The notes below the pieces were generated by a model that did no database searches, was not told where the DNA came from, and saw only the letters and a program-made list of their open reading frames with translations. DNA of 64,000 nt from Rikenellaceae bacterium (GTDB taxonomy: Bacteria; Bacteroidota; Bacteroidia; Bacteroidales; UBA932): the NCBI GenBank assembly GCA_003542575.1, contig DPKJ01000011.1:18063-82062 (forward strand), in the 5' to 3' direction. Positions 8,167 through 16,669 of the stretch are shown here, one piece after another. The position numbers and the translations under genes were made by a program. The number at the start of each line of letters is the position of its first letter. Position 1 is the first letter of the stretch.

Positions 8167-8844
8167 TTACCTCAGGTCAGTTACAGTTAAACCGGACATT
8201 TTGGAGTCAGGAAAAACAAAATTTGAGAGAGACCAGGCAGGAACACTTTTAAATGAAGTGATTACAACCTTGTAGTTGCTCCCATCCTTTCCGTTATATT
8301 CAATAGAAACAGGCAGATTGGTGATCTTATTAATCCCCACAATCACATTTTTGTATGCAGTCCTTTTGCTAACCGGAGTAAGCTCAATAATCCATACCGG
8401 CCCATCCTTGGGCTTTTCAGGAAACTTATAACCACTATCCGGACCACCAAGAGAAGTTAAAAACCCAACAGGATTCTCAACAAGATCTTTTTGAGTAGTA
8501 TCATTCGGGAAAATTGTCAGCTCACCGGCATCAACATTAACTATCCACTTGCTCTTTCCATCACAGAACAGCTCAACATGAGGATTAATCAGCCTAAAGG
8601 CATTACCCTGAGCCTGAACTGTACCCTTGAAAGCATCAGGAGTAGCCGAACCCGCGATATTAGCAACCATCTCAAACTTTAGCTCAACAGCCGCATTCTC
8701 CTTAATTGCCTCGGTCATCTTCCTAAGCAACTGAGCAGAATTTGTATTTGCAGGAGCAGAGGTAAAAGAGAATATCGAAACCAGGAGCACAAGAGCACCC
8801 GGTAATCCTGCAACTTTTGACTTTAACATAAATGAATTGGCCAT
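8167..8844 (-). CDS. LolA-like periplasmic outer-membrane lipoprotein carrier
   Basis: LolA-type proteins ferry lipoproteins across the periplasm to the outer membrane. A signal peptide is visible (MLKSKVAGLPGALVLLVSIFSFTSAPA), followed by LLRKMTEAIKENAAVELKFEM and the LolA-like beta-sheet region (FRLINPHVELFCDGKSKWIV). I use the ATG at 8844, one base after the ftsK stop; a second ATG at 8829 would give a cleaner signal peptide. The ftsK-lolA order is common in Bacteroidota, supporting the call. The protein is about 225 residues. Confidence 0.85.
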   Translation of the reverse strand: MANSFMLKSKVAGLPGALVLLVSIFSFTSAPANTNSAQLLRKMTEAIKENAAVELKFEMVANIAGSATPDAFKGTVQAQGNAFRLINPHVELFCDGKSKWIVNVDAGELTIFPNDTTQKDLVENPVGFLTSLGGPDSGYKFPEKPKDGPVWIIELTPVSKRTAYKNVIVGINKITNLPVSIEYNGKDGSNYKVVITSFKSVPAWSLSNFVFPDSKMSGLTVTDLR

Positions 8845-8845
8845 T

Positions 8846-11248
8846 TTAATCAATCGAAGAGAGAATTCTGTCAAGGGTCATGAAGTCTGAGATTAAAACC
8901 TGACGTGCACGGCTACCCTCCTGAGGGCCAACAATTCCAGCCGCCTCAAGCTGATCCATTATTCTTCCGGCACGATTGTATCCAAGATTCATTCTCCTCT
9001 GAATGAGTGATGTAGAACCCTGTTGATACTGTACCACAAGTTTTGCCGCTTCGTCAAAGAGCTTATCCCTTTTTCCAAGGTCAATCTCACCCGCCATTGA
9101 AACATCCCCCTCTTCACCAGTATACTCGGGCAAATAGTGTGCCGAAGAGTAACCCTGCTGATTTCCTATGAATTCGGTGATCCTCTCAACCTCGGCAGTA
9201 TCGATATAAGCACACTGAACACGAGTCAACTCACCACTTACAGAGATAAGCATATCTCCGCGACCAACCAGCTGATTTGCACCGGTAGATTCAAGAATAG
9301 TACGTGAGTCAATATTTGAGATAACCCTGAATGCAATACGCGCAGGGAAGTTGGCCTTTATAAGACCGGTAATAATGTTTGTAGTAGGCCTTTGAGTTGC
9401 AATCACAAGGTGAATTCCAATCGCACGTGCAAGCTGGGCAAGGCGAACGATAGGCTCTTCAATCTCACGACCTGCTGTCATTAAAAGATCAGCAAACTCA
9501 TCTATAACCACAACAATAAAATGCATGTATCTGTGACCCTTAAGAGGGTTCAGGCGACGCGAAAGAAACTTCTCGTTATACTCCTTAACTGTTCTTACAT
9601 GAGCCAGTTTAAGCAGATCGTACCTCGAATCCATCTCTATTGTCAGAGACTTTAAAGTATATACAACCTTTTGAGTATCAGTAATAATAGCATCTTCACT
9701 ATCAGGAAGTTTAGCCAAAAAGTGCTTCTCAATTTTTGAGTAGAGCGAAAGCTCAACCTTTTTCGGGTCAATAAGCACAAATTTAAGTTCAGACGGATGT
9801 TTTGTGTAAAGTAACGAGGTAATTATTGCATTCAAACCCACCGATTTACCCTGACCGGTAGCACCCGCCACCAAAAGGTGAGGCATTTTGGCAAGGTCAA
9901 ACATCATTGCCTCATTGGAAATTGTACGGCCAATAACAACAGGTAACTCAAAGTTTGCATTTCTAAACTTAGGGTCTTCGAGAACCGACTTCATCGGAAC
10001 CACACTAGGCTTATCGTTTGCAACCTCAATACCAACGGCATTTGTACCCGGTATTGGGGCAATAATTCGTACACCTCTTGCAGCAAGCGAAAGGGCAATA
10101 TCATCCTCAAGCCTCTTGATCTGAGAAATTCTCACACCTGCACTCGGTACAATCTCATACAGAGTAACAGTCGGGCCAGTGCGGGCAAAAATCTTTTCGA
10201 CAGAGATTTTATAATCACTTAAAGTTTTAACAATCTTTCTGTTATTCTTCTCAAGCTCATCAGCAGGAACCTTATAAATTCTGTCCTTGTAGTCATCCAA
10301 CAGACTTAAAGGAGGAATCTGGTAGTTTGCCAAATCAAGACGCGGGTCAAAAAGCGTGTCCAGAGAGCCTTTAGGAAGATCTTTCAAGAAATCCTCTTCG
10401 TCATCATTTGTATTTTCAATAACCTCAAACGGCGGTAAATTTTCATCTGCATTATCAGCAAACTTCTCATCAACCATCTCAATTTCAGGCTGCTTCTCAA
10501 TTTCAAAAAGAACCTTTTTACCATCATCCGGGGTCAGCTCCTCCTCAATTACCTCCGAATCGGATGCTTCATCAGCAGTTGTCTCCAAAACGGCAGAGTC
10601 ATCAATCATAAAAGTGTCATCAATCACAACCTCCTCACGACGCTTAGGGTGGAAAATTGCAGCTATTGCCCTGCCAAACCACTCCACAACCTTGTAACTG
10701 ATTAAAACAAGCCAGGTTATAAAAAGAACAATTATCACAGCTCCTGCACCTGTCACTCCAAGCATTCCAATAAGCCATCTGTTCACAAAATAGCCGTAAG
10801 AGCCCCCTGCCCCATTGCCAAACCAATCGTCAAAGCGGGTAAAGCCAAATACAAATGAAAATAAAAGCGAAAGAATAATTGCTCCGTATGCTGAGAGAAA
10901 AAATTGACGTAAAAGACTTACTTTCTTAATTTTAAGCGAAAAAATCGCAACTGCGGCAAAGAAGAAGGGAATAATAAAAGCTCCCAGGCCAAACAGTCTT
11001 GACACCAAAAAGTTGGCCCAGAAAAACCCAAGTTTACCCGCACCGTTCTCTACCGGCACTATTGTACTCCAGACATCGGGGCGTGATAACAGCGACTGAT
11101 CCTCAGCCCAGGTAAAAACATAAGAGATAAGAGCAACAAATGTATAAACCGATAAAGCGGCAAAGAACAAACCTGTTATGAGCTTAACAGCCTCTATCCC
11201 CTTAGGTGGGGGAGCGATCTCTGCAGCAACACTCTTCTTTTTGGCCAT
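8846..11248 (-). CDS. ftsK: FtsK/SpoIIIE DNA translocase
   Basis: FtsK is anchored at the division septum and pumps chromosomal DNA during segregation. Four N-terminal membrane segments lie at about residues 22-46, 75-105, 115-138 and 158-186. An acidic linker follows (about 205-290; EEELTPDD and similar). The motor domain contains Walker A (AGATGQGKSVG) and Walker B (FIVVVIDEFADLL). The C-terminal gamma winged helix (LIQRRMNLGYNRAGRIMDQLE) reads DNA polarity sequences. Length (800 residues) is typical of Bacteroidota. It lies 26 bases after murA and directly before lolA. Confidence 0.97.
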   Translation of the reverse strand: MAKKKSVAAEIAPPPKGIEAVKLITGLFFAALSVYTFVALISYVFTWAEDQSLLSRPDVWSTIVPVENGAGKLGFFWANFLVSRLFGLGAFIIPFFFAAVAIFSLKIKKVSLLRQFFLSAYGAIILSLLFSFVFGFTRFDDWFGNGAGGSYGYFVNRWLIGMLGVTGAGAVIIVLFITWLVLISYKVVEWFGRAIAAIFHPKRREEVVIDDTFMIDDSAVLETTADEASDSEVIEEELTPDDGKKVLFEIEKQPEIEMVDEKFADNADENLPPFEVIENTNDDEEDFLKDLPKGSLDTLFDPRLDLANYQIPPLSLLDDYKDRIYKVPADELEKNNRKIVKTLSDYKISVEKIFARTGPTVTLYEIVPSAGVRISQIKRLEDDIALSLAARGVRIIAPIPGTNAVGIEVANDKPSVVPMKSVLEDPKFRNANFELPVVIGRTISNEAMMFDLAKMPHLLVAGATGQGKSVGLNAIITSLLYTKHPSELKFVLIDPKKVELSLYSKIEKHFLAKLPDSEDAIITDTQKVVYTLKSLTIEMDSRYDLLKLAHVRTVKEYNEKFLSRRLNPLKGHRYMHFIVVVIDEFADLLMTAGREIEEPIVRLAQLARAIGIHLVIATQRPTTNIITGLIKANFPARIAFRVISNIDSRTILESTGANQLVGRGDMLISVSGELTRVQCAYIDTAEVERITEFIGNQQGYSSAHYLPEYTGEEGDVSMAGEIDLGKRDKLFDEAAKLVVQYQQGSTSLIQRRMNLGYNRAGRIMDQLEAAGIVGPQEGSRARQVLISDFMTLDRILSSID

Positions 11249-11274
11249 ATTAAATAAATGCTTGAATTTTAGAA

Positions 11275-12606
11275 TTATAACCTTTCAATTTTTGCTCCGA
11301 GAGCATTAAGACGTATGTCAATATTCTGGTAGCCTCTGTCAATTTGCTCAATATTTTCAATAATGCTTGTCCCTTTGGCACTCATAGCTGCAATCAGAAG
11401 AGCAATTCCTGCCCTTATGTCCGGAGAGGACATTTTGGTACCTCTGAGACAGAACTCTCTGTTATGTCCGATGATGGTTGCCCGGTGCGGATCGCAGAGA
11501 ATAATCTGAGCGCCCATGTCAATCAGTTTGTCAACGAAAAAGAGGCGGCTCTCGAACATCTTCTGGTGAATAAGCACCGAACCTTTTGCCTGTGTGGCCA
11601 CAACCAAAAATACCGAAAGCAGGTCGGGAGTTAGTCCCGGCCAAGGGGCATCGGCAATGGTCATGATTGATCCGTCAAGGAAGCTCTCAATTTCGTAGTG
11701 TTCGTGAGTTGGTATGTATATGTCGTCGCCTTTGCGCTCAATTGTTATTCCAAGACGGCGGAACTGGTCCGGTATAATGCCAAGCTGGTCGTAAGCTACA
11801 TTCTTGATTGTGAGTTCACTCGCAGTCATTGCCGCAAGGCCGATAAAACTGCCGATTTCGATCATATCGGGCAGGATTGTGTGCTCAGTTCCGCCCAGCG
11901 ATTCAACTCCCTCAATTAAAAGAAGGTTTGAGCCGATGCCCGAAATCTTTGCACCCATTCTGTTGAGCATCTTGCAAAGTTGTTGCAGATATGGCTCACA
12001 GGCAGCGTTATAAATTGTGGTTTGACCCTTGGCCATCACCGCCGCCATCACTAAGTTTGCAGTACCGGTAACCGATGCCTCGTCAAGAAGCATATAGCAA
12101 CCCTTAAGTCCGTTTTTGGCAGTAAGTTCAAAGAATGAACCACCGCTTTCAAAATTAAGTTTTGCACCAAGCTTCTCCATACCAATGAGATGCGTGTCAA
12201 GTCGGCGGCGGCCGATTTTGTCGCCTCCCGGTTTTGGCATGAATGCGCTGCCGAATCTTGTGAGAAGCGGCCCGGTGAGCATCACCGAACCCCTTAGAGC
12301 CGATGACATTTTGCAAAACTCCTGTGATCTTATAAAATCAAGGTCAATATCGGCCGCTGTAAAGGCATAAGAGTGCGAAATACAGGCCGAAGTGCCCGAA
12401 GCGCAAAGGTTTTCGACCTTTACTCCCAGACGGCCAAGTAGTTCAATGAGCTTCATAACATCAATGATGTCAGGCACATTATGAACTACAACCCTCTCTT
12501 TTGTGAGTAATACAGCGGAGAGTATCTGGAGCGCTTCATTTTTAGCCCCCTGCGGAGTGACCTCACCATTGAGCCGGTGTCCACCCTCTACCTTGAAAAC
12601 AGCCAT
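11275..12606 (-). CDS. murA: UDP-N-acetylglucosamine 1-carboxyvinyltransferase with Asp in place of the fosfomycin-target Cys
   Basis: MurA transfers enolpyruvate to UDP-GlcNAc, the first committed step of peptidoglycan synthesis. It has 443 residues with the N-terminal KNEALQILSAVLL lysine motif. The flexible loop reads KPGGDKIGRRRLDTH: D129 (codon 12220-12222) occupies the position of Cys115 of E. coli MurA, the residue alkylated by fosfomycin. Asp at this position is active but insensitive in the families where it has been studied. The start overlaps the DUF4290 stop by one base (TAATG), implying translational coupling. Confidence 0.95.
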   Translation of the reverse strand: MAVFKVEGGHRLNGEVTPQGAKNEALQILSAVLLTKERVVVHNVPDIIDVMKLIELLGRLGVKVENLCASGTSACISHSYAFTAADIDLDFIRSQEFCKMSSALRGSVMLTGPLLTRFGSAFMPKPGGDKIGRRRLDTHLIGMEKLGAKLNFESGGSFFELTAKNGLKGCYMLLDEASVTGTANLVMAAVMAKGQTTIYNAACEPYLQQLCKMLNRMGAKISGIGSNLLLIEGVESLGGTEHTILPDMIEIGSFIGLAAMTASELTIKNVAYDQLGIIPDQFRRLGITIERKGDDIYIPTHEHYEIESFLDGSIMTIADAPWPGLTPDLLSVFLVVATQAKGSVLIHQKMFESRLFFVDKLIDMGAQIILCDPHRATIIGHNREFCLRGTKMSSPDIRAGIALLIAAMSAKGTSIIENIEQIDRGYQNIDIRLNALGAKIERL

Positions 12607-13292
12607 TACTTTCTCTTGTTTATTTTTTTCTTATTACCTCTGTAGACATTGCTCCTGTGACCCTCGCTCCTGTAGCTTTCGCCCCTATTTCCTTCGCCTC
12701 TGTGAGACTGATATGCGCCGTGGCTTCCCTGTTGTGTAGGCGACGGAGCATAATGAACGGTAGATAGGTGAAAATCCTCCGGAATTTTAATCCTTCCACC
12801 AGAAAGAGTATCAATATCTTTAAAAATTGTCTCCTCACTTACAGAATCTTTATTCCAGATAAGATACTGCTGCCTCATATAGTTGGCAAGAACCATGACC
12901 ATATTGCGGCGAAGCTCATCTTCAGGCTTTTCGGCAATCATATCCACCATATTCTGGATATTTCTCCCGTAGTGAGCTGCCTTGAGAGGAGTTTTATCCA
13001 GAGGAACCGGGTTTGGTTTCGTGATAAAGGTCTCCTTTGTAGGCAGAGGATATGGAGATTCAATATCTATTTCAAAATCAGAAATAATCTGAACGTGATC
13101 CCACAGTTTATGTCTGAAATCATTGAGGTCTCTCAGTTGAGGATTAAGAATTCCCATTACTGCAACAACGGCTCTGATTTGTTCGTTTCGTTTATCCTTA
13201 TCCTCTATGTTCATCACATATTCTATCATCTTCTGAACATGCCTTCCATATTCGGGCATTATCAGCTTACTTCTCTGAGTATTATAATCCAT
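12606..13292 (-). CDS. DUF4290 protein with basic repetitive tail
   Basis: This 228-residue cytoplasmic protein is specific to Bacteroidota and usually sits beside murA, as here. The conserved part is YGRHVQKMIEYVMNIEDKDKRNEQIRAVV...LRDLNDFRHKLWDH, with ESPYPLPTKE. No function is established. The last 35 residues are Arg/Gly/Glu/Ser-rich (HRGEGNRGESYRSEGHRSN) and come from degenerate 15-base repeats at about 12640-12715, ending in KKKINKRK. It starts five bases after the UpxY-like gene and is probably translated from the same mRNA. Confidence 0.88.
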   Translation of the reverse strand: MDYNTQRSKLIMPEYGRHVQKMIEYVMNIEDKDKRNEQIRAVVAVMGILNPQLRDLNDFRHKLWDHVQIISDFEIDIESPYPLPTKETFITKPNPVPLDKTPLKAAHYGRNIQNMVDMIAEKPEDELRRNMVMVLANYMRQQYLIWNKDSVSEETIFKDIDTLSGGRIKIPEDFHLSTVHYAPSPTQQGSHGAYQSHRGEGNRGESYRSEGHRSNVYRGNKKKINKRK

Positions 13293-13297
13293 CTCTG

Positions 13298-13783
13298 TTA
13301 TTTTTTATTGCCGATCTCTTTTTTGCTAATCTCCAGCAAAGATACATAAATTTTGGCACCCAACTCTTTAAGATAAAGCTTAGCCCATTTGTCTCCAATC
13401 TCAAGAACTTTACCTCCTCTGTTTTCGAAAGGTCCGCAAATGATATCAACCTCGTCACCGCAGATAATTATCTCTTTGTGTGCGGCTACCTCAAGAAATT
13501 CCTTGATTGAATCAATCTCGCAATCTCTAACGATTGCAGGTCTGCCCAGATAATAGACAATTCTCGAAACGCCATATATCAGAAGCAGTTCGCGAAGTTT
13601 ATGCTCATCACATTTGACAAAAATATAGGAGTTGAACAGCGGAATCTCAATTAGCTTGATTCTGTCGCTCCATCTTCTTTTAACCTTGTGCAAAGGTAAG
13701 TAAACTTCGATCTCCATCTCACTGATGCGATCAAAAACTCTCTTTTCTGCCCGGGCGGATGTATAAAGTACATACCAGGACAT
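13298..13783 (-). CDS. UpxY-like NusG-family transcription antiterminator
   Basis: NusG paralogues of this type bind RNA polymerase and help it read through early terminators of specific operons. The NGN domain starts at MSWYVLYTSARAEKRVFDRI and includes PLFNSYIFVKCDEHKLREL and YGVSRIVYYLGRPAIV. The C-terminal KOW-like part has GDEVDIICGPFENRGGKVLEI. Length is 161 residues. In Bacteroides, UpxY proteins lead capsule operons. Here it leads DUF4290-murA-ftsK-lolA on the minus strand and is divergent from a nucleotide-sugar dehydrogenase. Whether it acts on either neighbour or on the capsule locus 13 kb away cannot be told. Confidence 0.85.
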   Translation of the reverse strand: MSWYVLYTSARAEKRVFDRISEMEIEVYLPLHKVKRRWSDRIKLIEIPLFNSYIFVKCDEHKLRELLLIYGVSRIVYYLGRPAIVRDCEIDSIKEFLEVAAHKEIIICGDEVDIICGPFENRGGKVLEIGDKWAKLYLKELGAKIYVSLLEISKKEIGNKK

Positions 13784-13812
13784 ATTGTGTTGTTAATTTG
13801 GTGTAGTCACTA

Positions 13813-13820
13813 CAAATGTA
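13813..13820 (-). promoter_or_regulatory. -7 promoter element for the UpxY-like/murA/ftsK operon
   Basis: TACATTTG on the minus strand matches TAnnTTTG and lies about 30 bases upstream of the ATG at 13783. I see no clear -33 TTTG. On the plus strand TATCTTTG at 13843-13850 is a candidate -7 for the dehydrogenase gene, which would leave a leader of about 180 bases. The rest of the 13784-14035 gap is AT-rich with no other definite signal. Confidence 0.45.
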
Positions 13821-14035
13821 CTCAAAATATAGGTAAATGAATTATCTTTGTTAAGCTAAAATTAATAATGATTTAACGTTTAATTTAACATTAAATTTTA
13901 CCTTATATTAAAGTTTGAATAATTATATATAAATGCTTATCAGACTGTTTTATAATTGCTTAGTTTTACCTTAACTCCAATTTTGTTCCTTTTTTTCCTT
14001 TTTAGCTTCAAATAACCTCGAATAATTATATTGAT

Positions 14036-15556
14036 ATGTACAATCAACTGATTTCAAACAAACTTAAGCTGGCCGTTGTGGGTCTTGGATATGTGGGTTT
14101 ACCCCTTGCACTTGAGTTCGCAAAAAAAATGTCCGTTATTGGATTTGACATAAACGAGAGGAACCTCAAAATGTTGCGCAACAGCCAGGACCCGAGCGAA
14201 GAGCTTGGCCCCGAAACATTTGAGAATCGCAATATAATATTCACCTCCGACCCCGAAGAGCTCAAAAAAGCGAGCTTTTACATTGTGGCAGTTCCCACAC
14301 CTATCGACAAATACAACACACCTGACCTCAAACCTCTGCTTTCAGCCACACTTTCGGTTGCAAAAGTCTTAAAAAAAGGAGATTATGTAATTTATGAGTC
14401 AACCGTTTATCCCGGTTGTACTGAGGAGGAGTGCGTTCCGCTGCTGGAGAGTGTTTCAGGGTTAAAGTTTATCGAGGATTTTAAAGTAGGCTACTCGCCT
14501 GAGAGAATTAACCCGGGTGATGCAGAGCACTCTCTGCAGAAAACCATTAAAATTGTTTCGGGTTGCGATGACGAGTCCCTTGACATCATTGCAAAGGTTT
14601 ACGAAACAGTTGTGGAGGCCGGCGTTCACAGAGCTCCCGGGATGAAGGTTGCCGAGGCAGCCAAGATAATTGAGAACACTCAAAGAGATGTTAACATTGC
14701 TCTTATGAACGAGCTCTCAATTCTATTCAACAGAATGGGAATCAATACTTACGATGTGATAAACGCCGCGGCAACCAAGTGGAATTTCGTGGCTTACACA
14801 CCAGGGCTGGTTGGTGGCCACTGCATTGGTGTTGACCCCTATTATATGGTTCATAAGGCCTCTGAGCTTAAGTATCACCCACAGATGATTGCCTCAGGCA
14901 GGTTTGTGAATGATTCAATGGGTGGATATATTGCAAAGCAGACCGTCAAGAGAATGCTGGCCGGAAATCAGTCTGCCGGAATACAGGCAGGCATTCAGGC
15001 GGGCGTTCAGGCGGGCGTTCAGGCAGGCAACCAGACGGGCATTCAGTCAGGTAACCAGGCAAGTAACCAGGCAGGTAACCAGGCAAGTAATCAGGCAGGT
15101 AATCAGGCAGGTAACCAGGCAGGTAACCAGGCAGGTAACCAGGCAGGTAACCAGGCAGGTAACCAGGCAAGTAACCAGGCAAGTAATCAGGCAGGTATTC
15201 AGTCACCTGCAAAATCGCGTGTACTCATAATGGGTGTAACCTACAAAGAGAACGTCTCCGACATACGAAACTCAAAAGTAGCCGACATTGTATACGAACT
15301 CCTCAGCTACAGAACCGAAGTTGACGTTGTTGACCCAAAAGCAGATCCCGCCTATGTAGATCACGAATACGGAATCAAAATGGTCGACAAACCAACCGGC
15401 AAATACAACGCCATCATAATGGCAGTACCCCACAAAGAGTACCGCTCAATGACCCAGGACGACTTCAAAGACCTCCTCGTACCCCACGGCCTTGTAGTTG
15501 ACATCCGCGGCGTCTTCCGCAACATAATCAAAGACCTTGATTACTGGTCACTTTAA
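14036..15556 (+). CDS. Nucleotide-sugar (UDP-HexNAc/UDP-Glc) 6-dehydrogenase, WbpO/TviB-like, with an 84-residue repeat insert
   Basis: This protein oxidises C6 of a UDP-sugar to a uronic acid, feeding surface polysaccharide. The N-terminal Rossmann domain has AVVGLGYVGLPLA. The catalytic cysteine is C263 in GGHCIGVDPYY, and the C-terminal UDP-binding domain starts at RVLIMGVTYKENVSDIRNS. Length is 506 residues against roughly 420-430 for the family. The excess is residues 309-392, a run of AGNQ/ASNQ/AGIQ units in the linker ahead of the C-terminal domain. The gene stands alone, divergent from the UpxY-like gene. WbpO/TviB-type specificity is the best guess. Confidence 0.9.
   Translation: MYNQLISNKLKLAVVGLGYVGLPLALEFAKKMSVIGFDINERNLKMLRNSQDPSEELGPETFENRNIIFTSDPEELKKASFYIVAVPTPIDKYNTPDLKPLLSATLSVAKVLKKGDYVIYESTVYPGCTEEECVPLLESVSGLKFIEDFKVGYSPERINPGDAEHSLQKTIKIVSGCDDESLDIIAKVYETVVEAGVHRAPGMKVAEAAKIIENTQRDVNIALMNELSILFNRMGINTYDVINAAATKWNFVAYTPGLVGGHCIGVDPYYMVHKASELKYHPQMIASGRFVNDSMGGYIAKQTVKRMLAGNQSAGIQAGIQAGVQAGVQAGNQTGIQSGNQASNQAGNQASNQAGNQAGNQAGNQAGNQAGNQAGNQASNQASNQAGIQSPAKSRVLIMGVTYKENVSDIRNSKVADIVYELLSYRTEVDVVDPKADPAYVDHEYGIKMVDKPTGKYNAIIMAVPHKEYRSMTQDDFKDLLVPHGLVVDIRGVFRNIIKDLDYWSL
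14960..15211 (+). repeat. In-frame 12-base minisatellite inside the dehydrogenase gene
   Basis: About 20 copies of a 12-base unit of the type CAGGCAGGTAAC (variants CAGGCAAGTAAC and CAGGCGGGCGTT) encode four-residue AGNQ-like units. The later copies are nearly identical and the first five are more divergent, which suggests recent expansion at the 3' side. The 12-base unit keeps the frame whatever the copy number. Confidence 0.95.
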
Positions 15557-15690
15557 AGACCTTGATTACTGGTCACAGTAAGTGCCATGGATTATTAGCT
15601 ACTGTAAAGGCATAAATTACTGGCCATTGCAAAGACCTGCGCTCCCGAACACTCTAAACACCTGAATTACTGGCCATTGCAAAGACTTTC
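15555..15690 (+). repeat. Degenerate tandem copies of the dehydrogenase 3' end
   Basis: The last codons of the dehydrogenase (15530-15551) recur at 15555-15576 almost exactly and would again encode KDLDYWS and run into a stop (15579-15581). Further, weaker copies follow near 15582-15610, 15612-15650 and 15655-15690, recognisable by ATTACTGG and GCAAAGAC. The remainder of the gap to 15874 (about 180 bases) shows no gene or clear terminator. Confidence 0.8.
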
Positions 15691-15874
15691 TCTGTGATTA
15701 CCGATAATAGTTGCACTCAAATACCAGTGATGATGTTATGGTGATTTTTAAGACACTTTGCAAAGCACTCGTTATCTGTGTGTTACAATATTCATTATTC
15801 AAAAAAGCGCATTATCATTTCTGTATATATTTGACCATATGCGCGTTACGAAACAACTTAAAATTCACAATTTT

Positions 15875-16213
15875 TTAAGCTAGTCGTTTTAGCAATACAA
15901 CCGCCTCAATAACCCTCTCGAGGGCTTTGGTCACGCTGTCGGTGCTCTTTGCCGTTTTTGACAGACGGGCGCTTCTTTGCCTGATTGACCGGGCAAGCTC
16001 TTCAAGCGACTCCGACGACTCTTTAATCTGAGCAGCAATCTCAACCCCAATATCACTAATCAACTGCCTCTCTCTAATTCGTAAAACAACCGAAGCCTTC
16101 TCAAGCTCCACCCTGGTATCTTCATCAAGCCCCTTCGCAAAACGCACCCTATCAGCCTCTTCAAGAGCGCGCCTGATCAAATTCAACTCCTTGGCAATTA
16201 AATCTGTTTTCAT
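15875..16213 (-). CDS. Small helical protein of unknown function
   Basis: This 112-residue, highly charged, predicted all-helical protein has no signal peptide (MKTDLIAKELNLIRRALEEADRVRFAKGL...). Heptad-like spacing of Leu/Ile/Val across its length suggests a coiled coil. I recognise no family. It lies downstream of the repeat-rich lipoprotein gene on the same strand, separated by about 550 bases of repeats, so its own promoter would lie in or next to those repeats. Confidence 0.55.
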   Translation of the reverse strand: MKTDLIAKELNLIRRALEEADRVRFAKGLDEDTRVELEKASVVLRIRERQLISDIGVEIAAQIKESSESLEELARSIRQRSARLSKTAKSTDSVTKALERVIEAVVLLKRLA

Positions 16214-16230
16214 ATTGGTGTCTTTTATAT

Positions 16231-16361
16231 TGATTTACAATTGGTTGCAATTGGTTGCAATTGGTTGCAATTGGTTTAGATTTGTTGCGATTGATTTCGA
16301 TTGATTTCGATTGATTTCGATTGATTTCGATTGATTTCGATTGGTTTCGATTGGTTTCGAA
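16231..16361. repeat. 10-base minisatellite (TTGATTTCGA / TTGGTTGCAA units)
   Basis: About 13 tandem copies of a 10-base unit. The block nearest the small helical gene is TTGGTTGCAA-like, the middle block TTGATTTCGA, and the far block TTGGTTTCGA. The array starts 18 bases upstream of the ATG of the 15875-16213 gene, so it occupies the usual place of its promoter and leader. Confidence 0.92.
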
Positions 16362-16368
16362 CCAAAAA

Positions 16369-16616
16369 CAATCCCTGGGAATTCTTTCCTTTTAGTTGAT
16401 AATCTGCAAGTTAGGCGAACTACCAAAATACTTATAACTCACTGAATATAAAGCAAGAGGAAAGAATTCCCAGGGATTGAGCTTTTCACACATTATTGAA
16501 AACTGTTTTTATTTCGTCAATCATTCTATTTAACTGATTATCTGAAGGTTAAGATATTCTGTGCAAACATTTAACATCTTGATTATGAAGCAAGAGGAAA
16601 AAATTCCCAGGGATTG
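16369..16616. repeat. 22-bp inverted repeat with a third, direct copy
   Basis: Positions 16369-16390 and 16458-16479 are perfect 22-base reverse complements (core CCCTGGGAATTCTTTCCT). A third copy with one mismatch lies at 16595-16616 in the same orientation as the second. The sequences in front of copies two and three also resemble each other (both contain a TTGAT/CTGAT...ATCTG...GTTA pattern), so the region may be a small palindromic element followed by a partial duplicate. No coding capacity. Confidence 0.8.
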
Positions 16617-16669
16617 AAAATGGAAGGTTTGCTGTCAAGTATCAAGTGTTGAATTGCTATTCATTTATT

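Noticed and set aside
12768..13349. 193-codon plus-strand frame opposite DUF4290
   Set aside because: Shadow of a well-supported gene operon on the other strand; composition is not protein-like.
14910..15230. Arg/Gln-rich and Tyr/Pro-rich frames over the minisatellite on both strands
   Set aside because: Any frame through a 12-base repeat stays open. The dehydrogenase frame continues into conserved sequence on both sides and the others do not.
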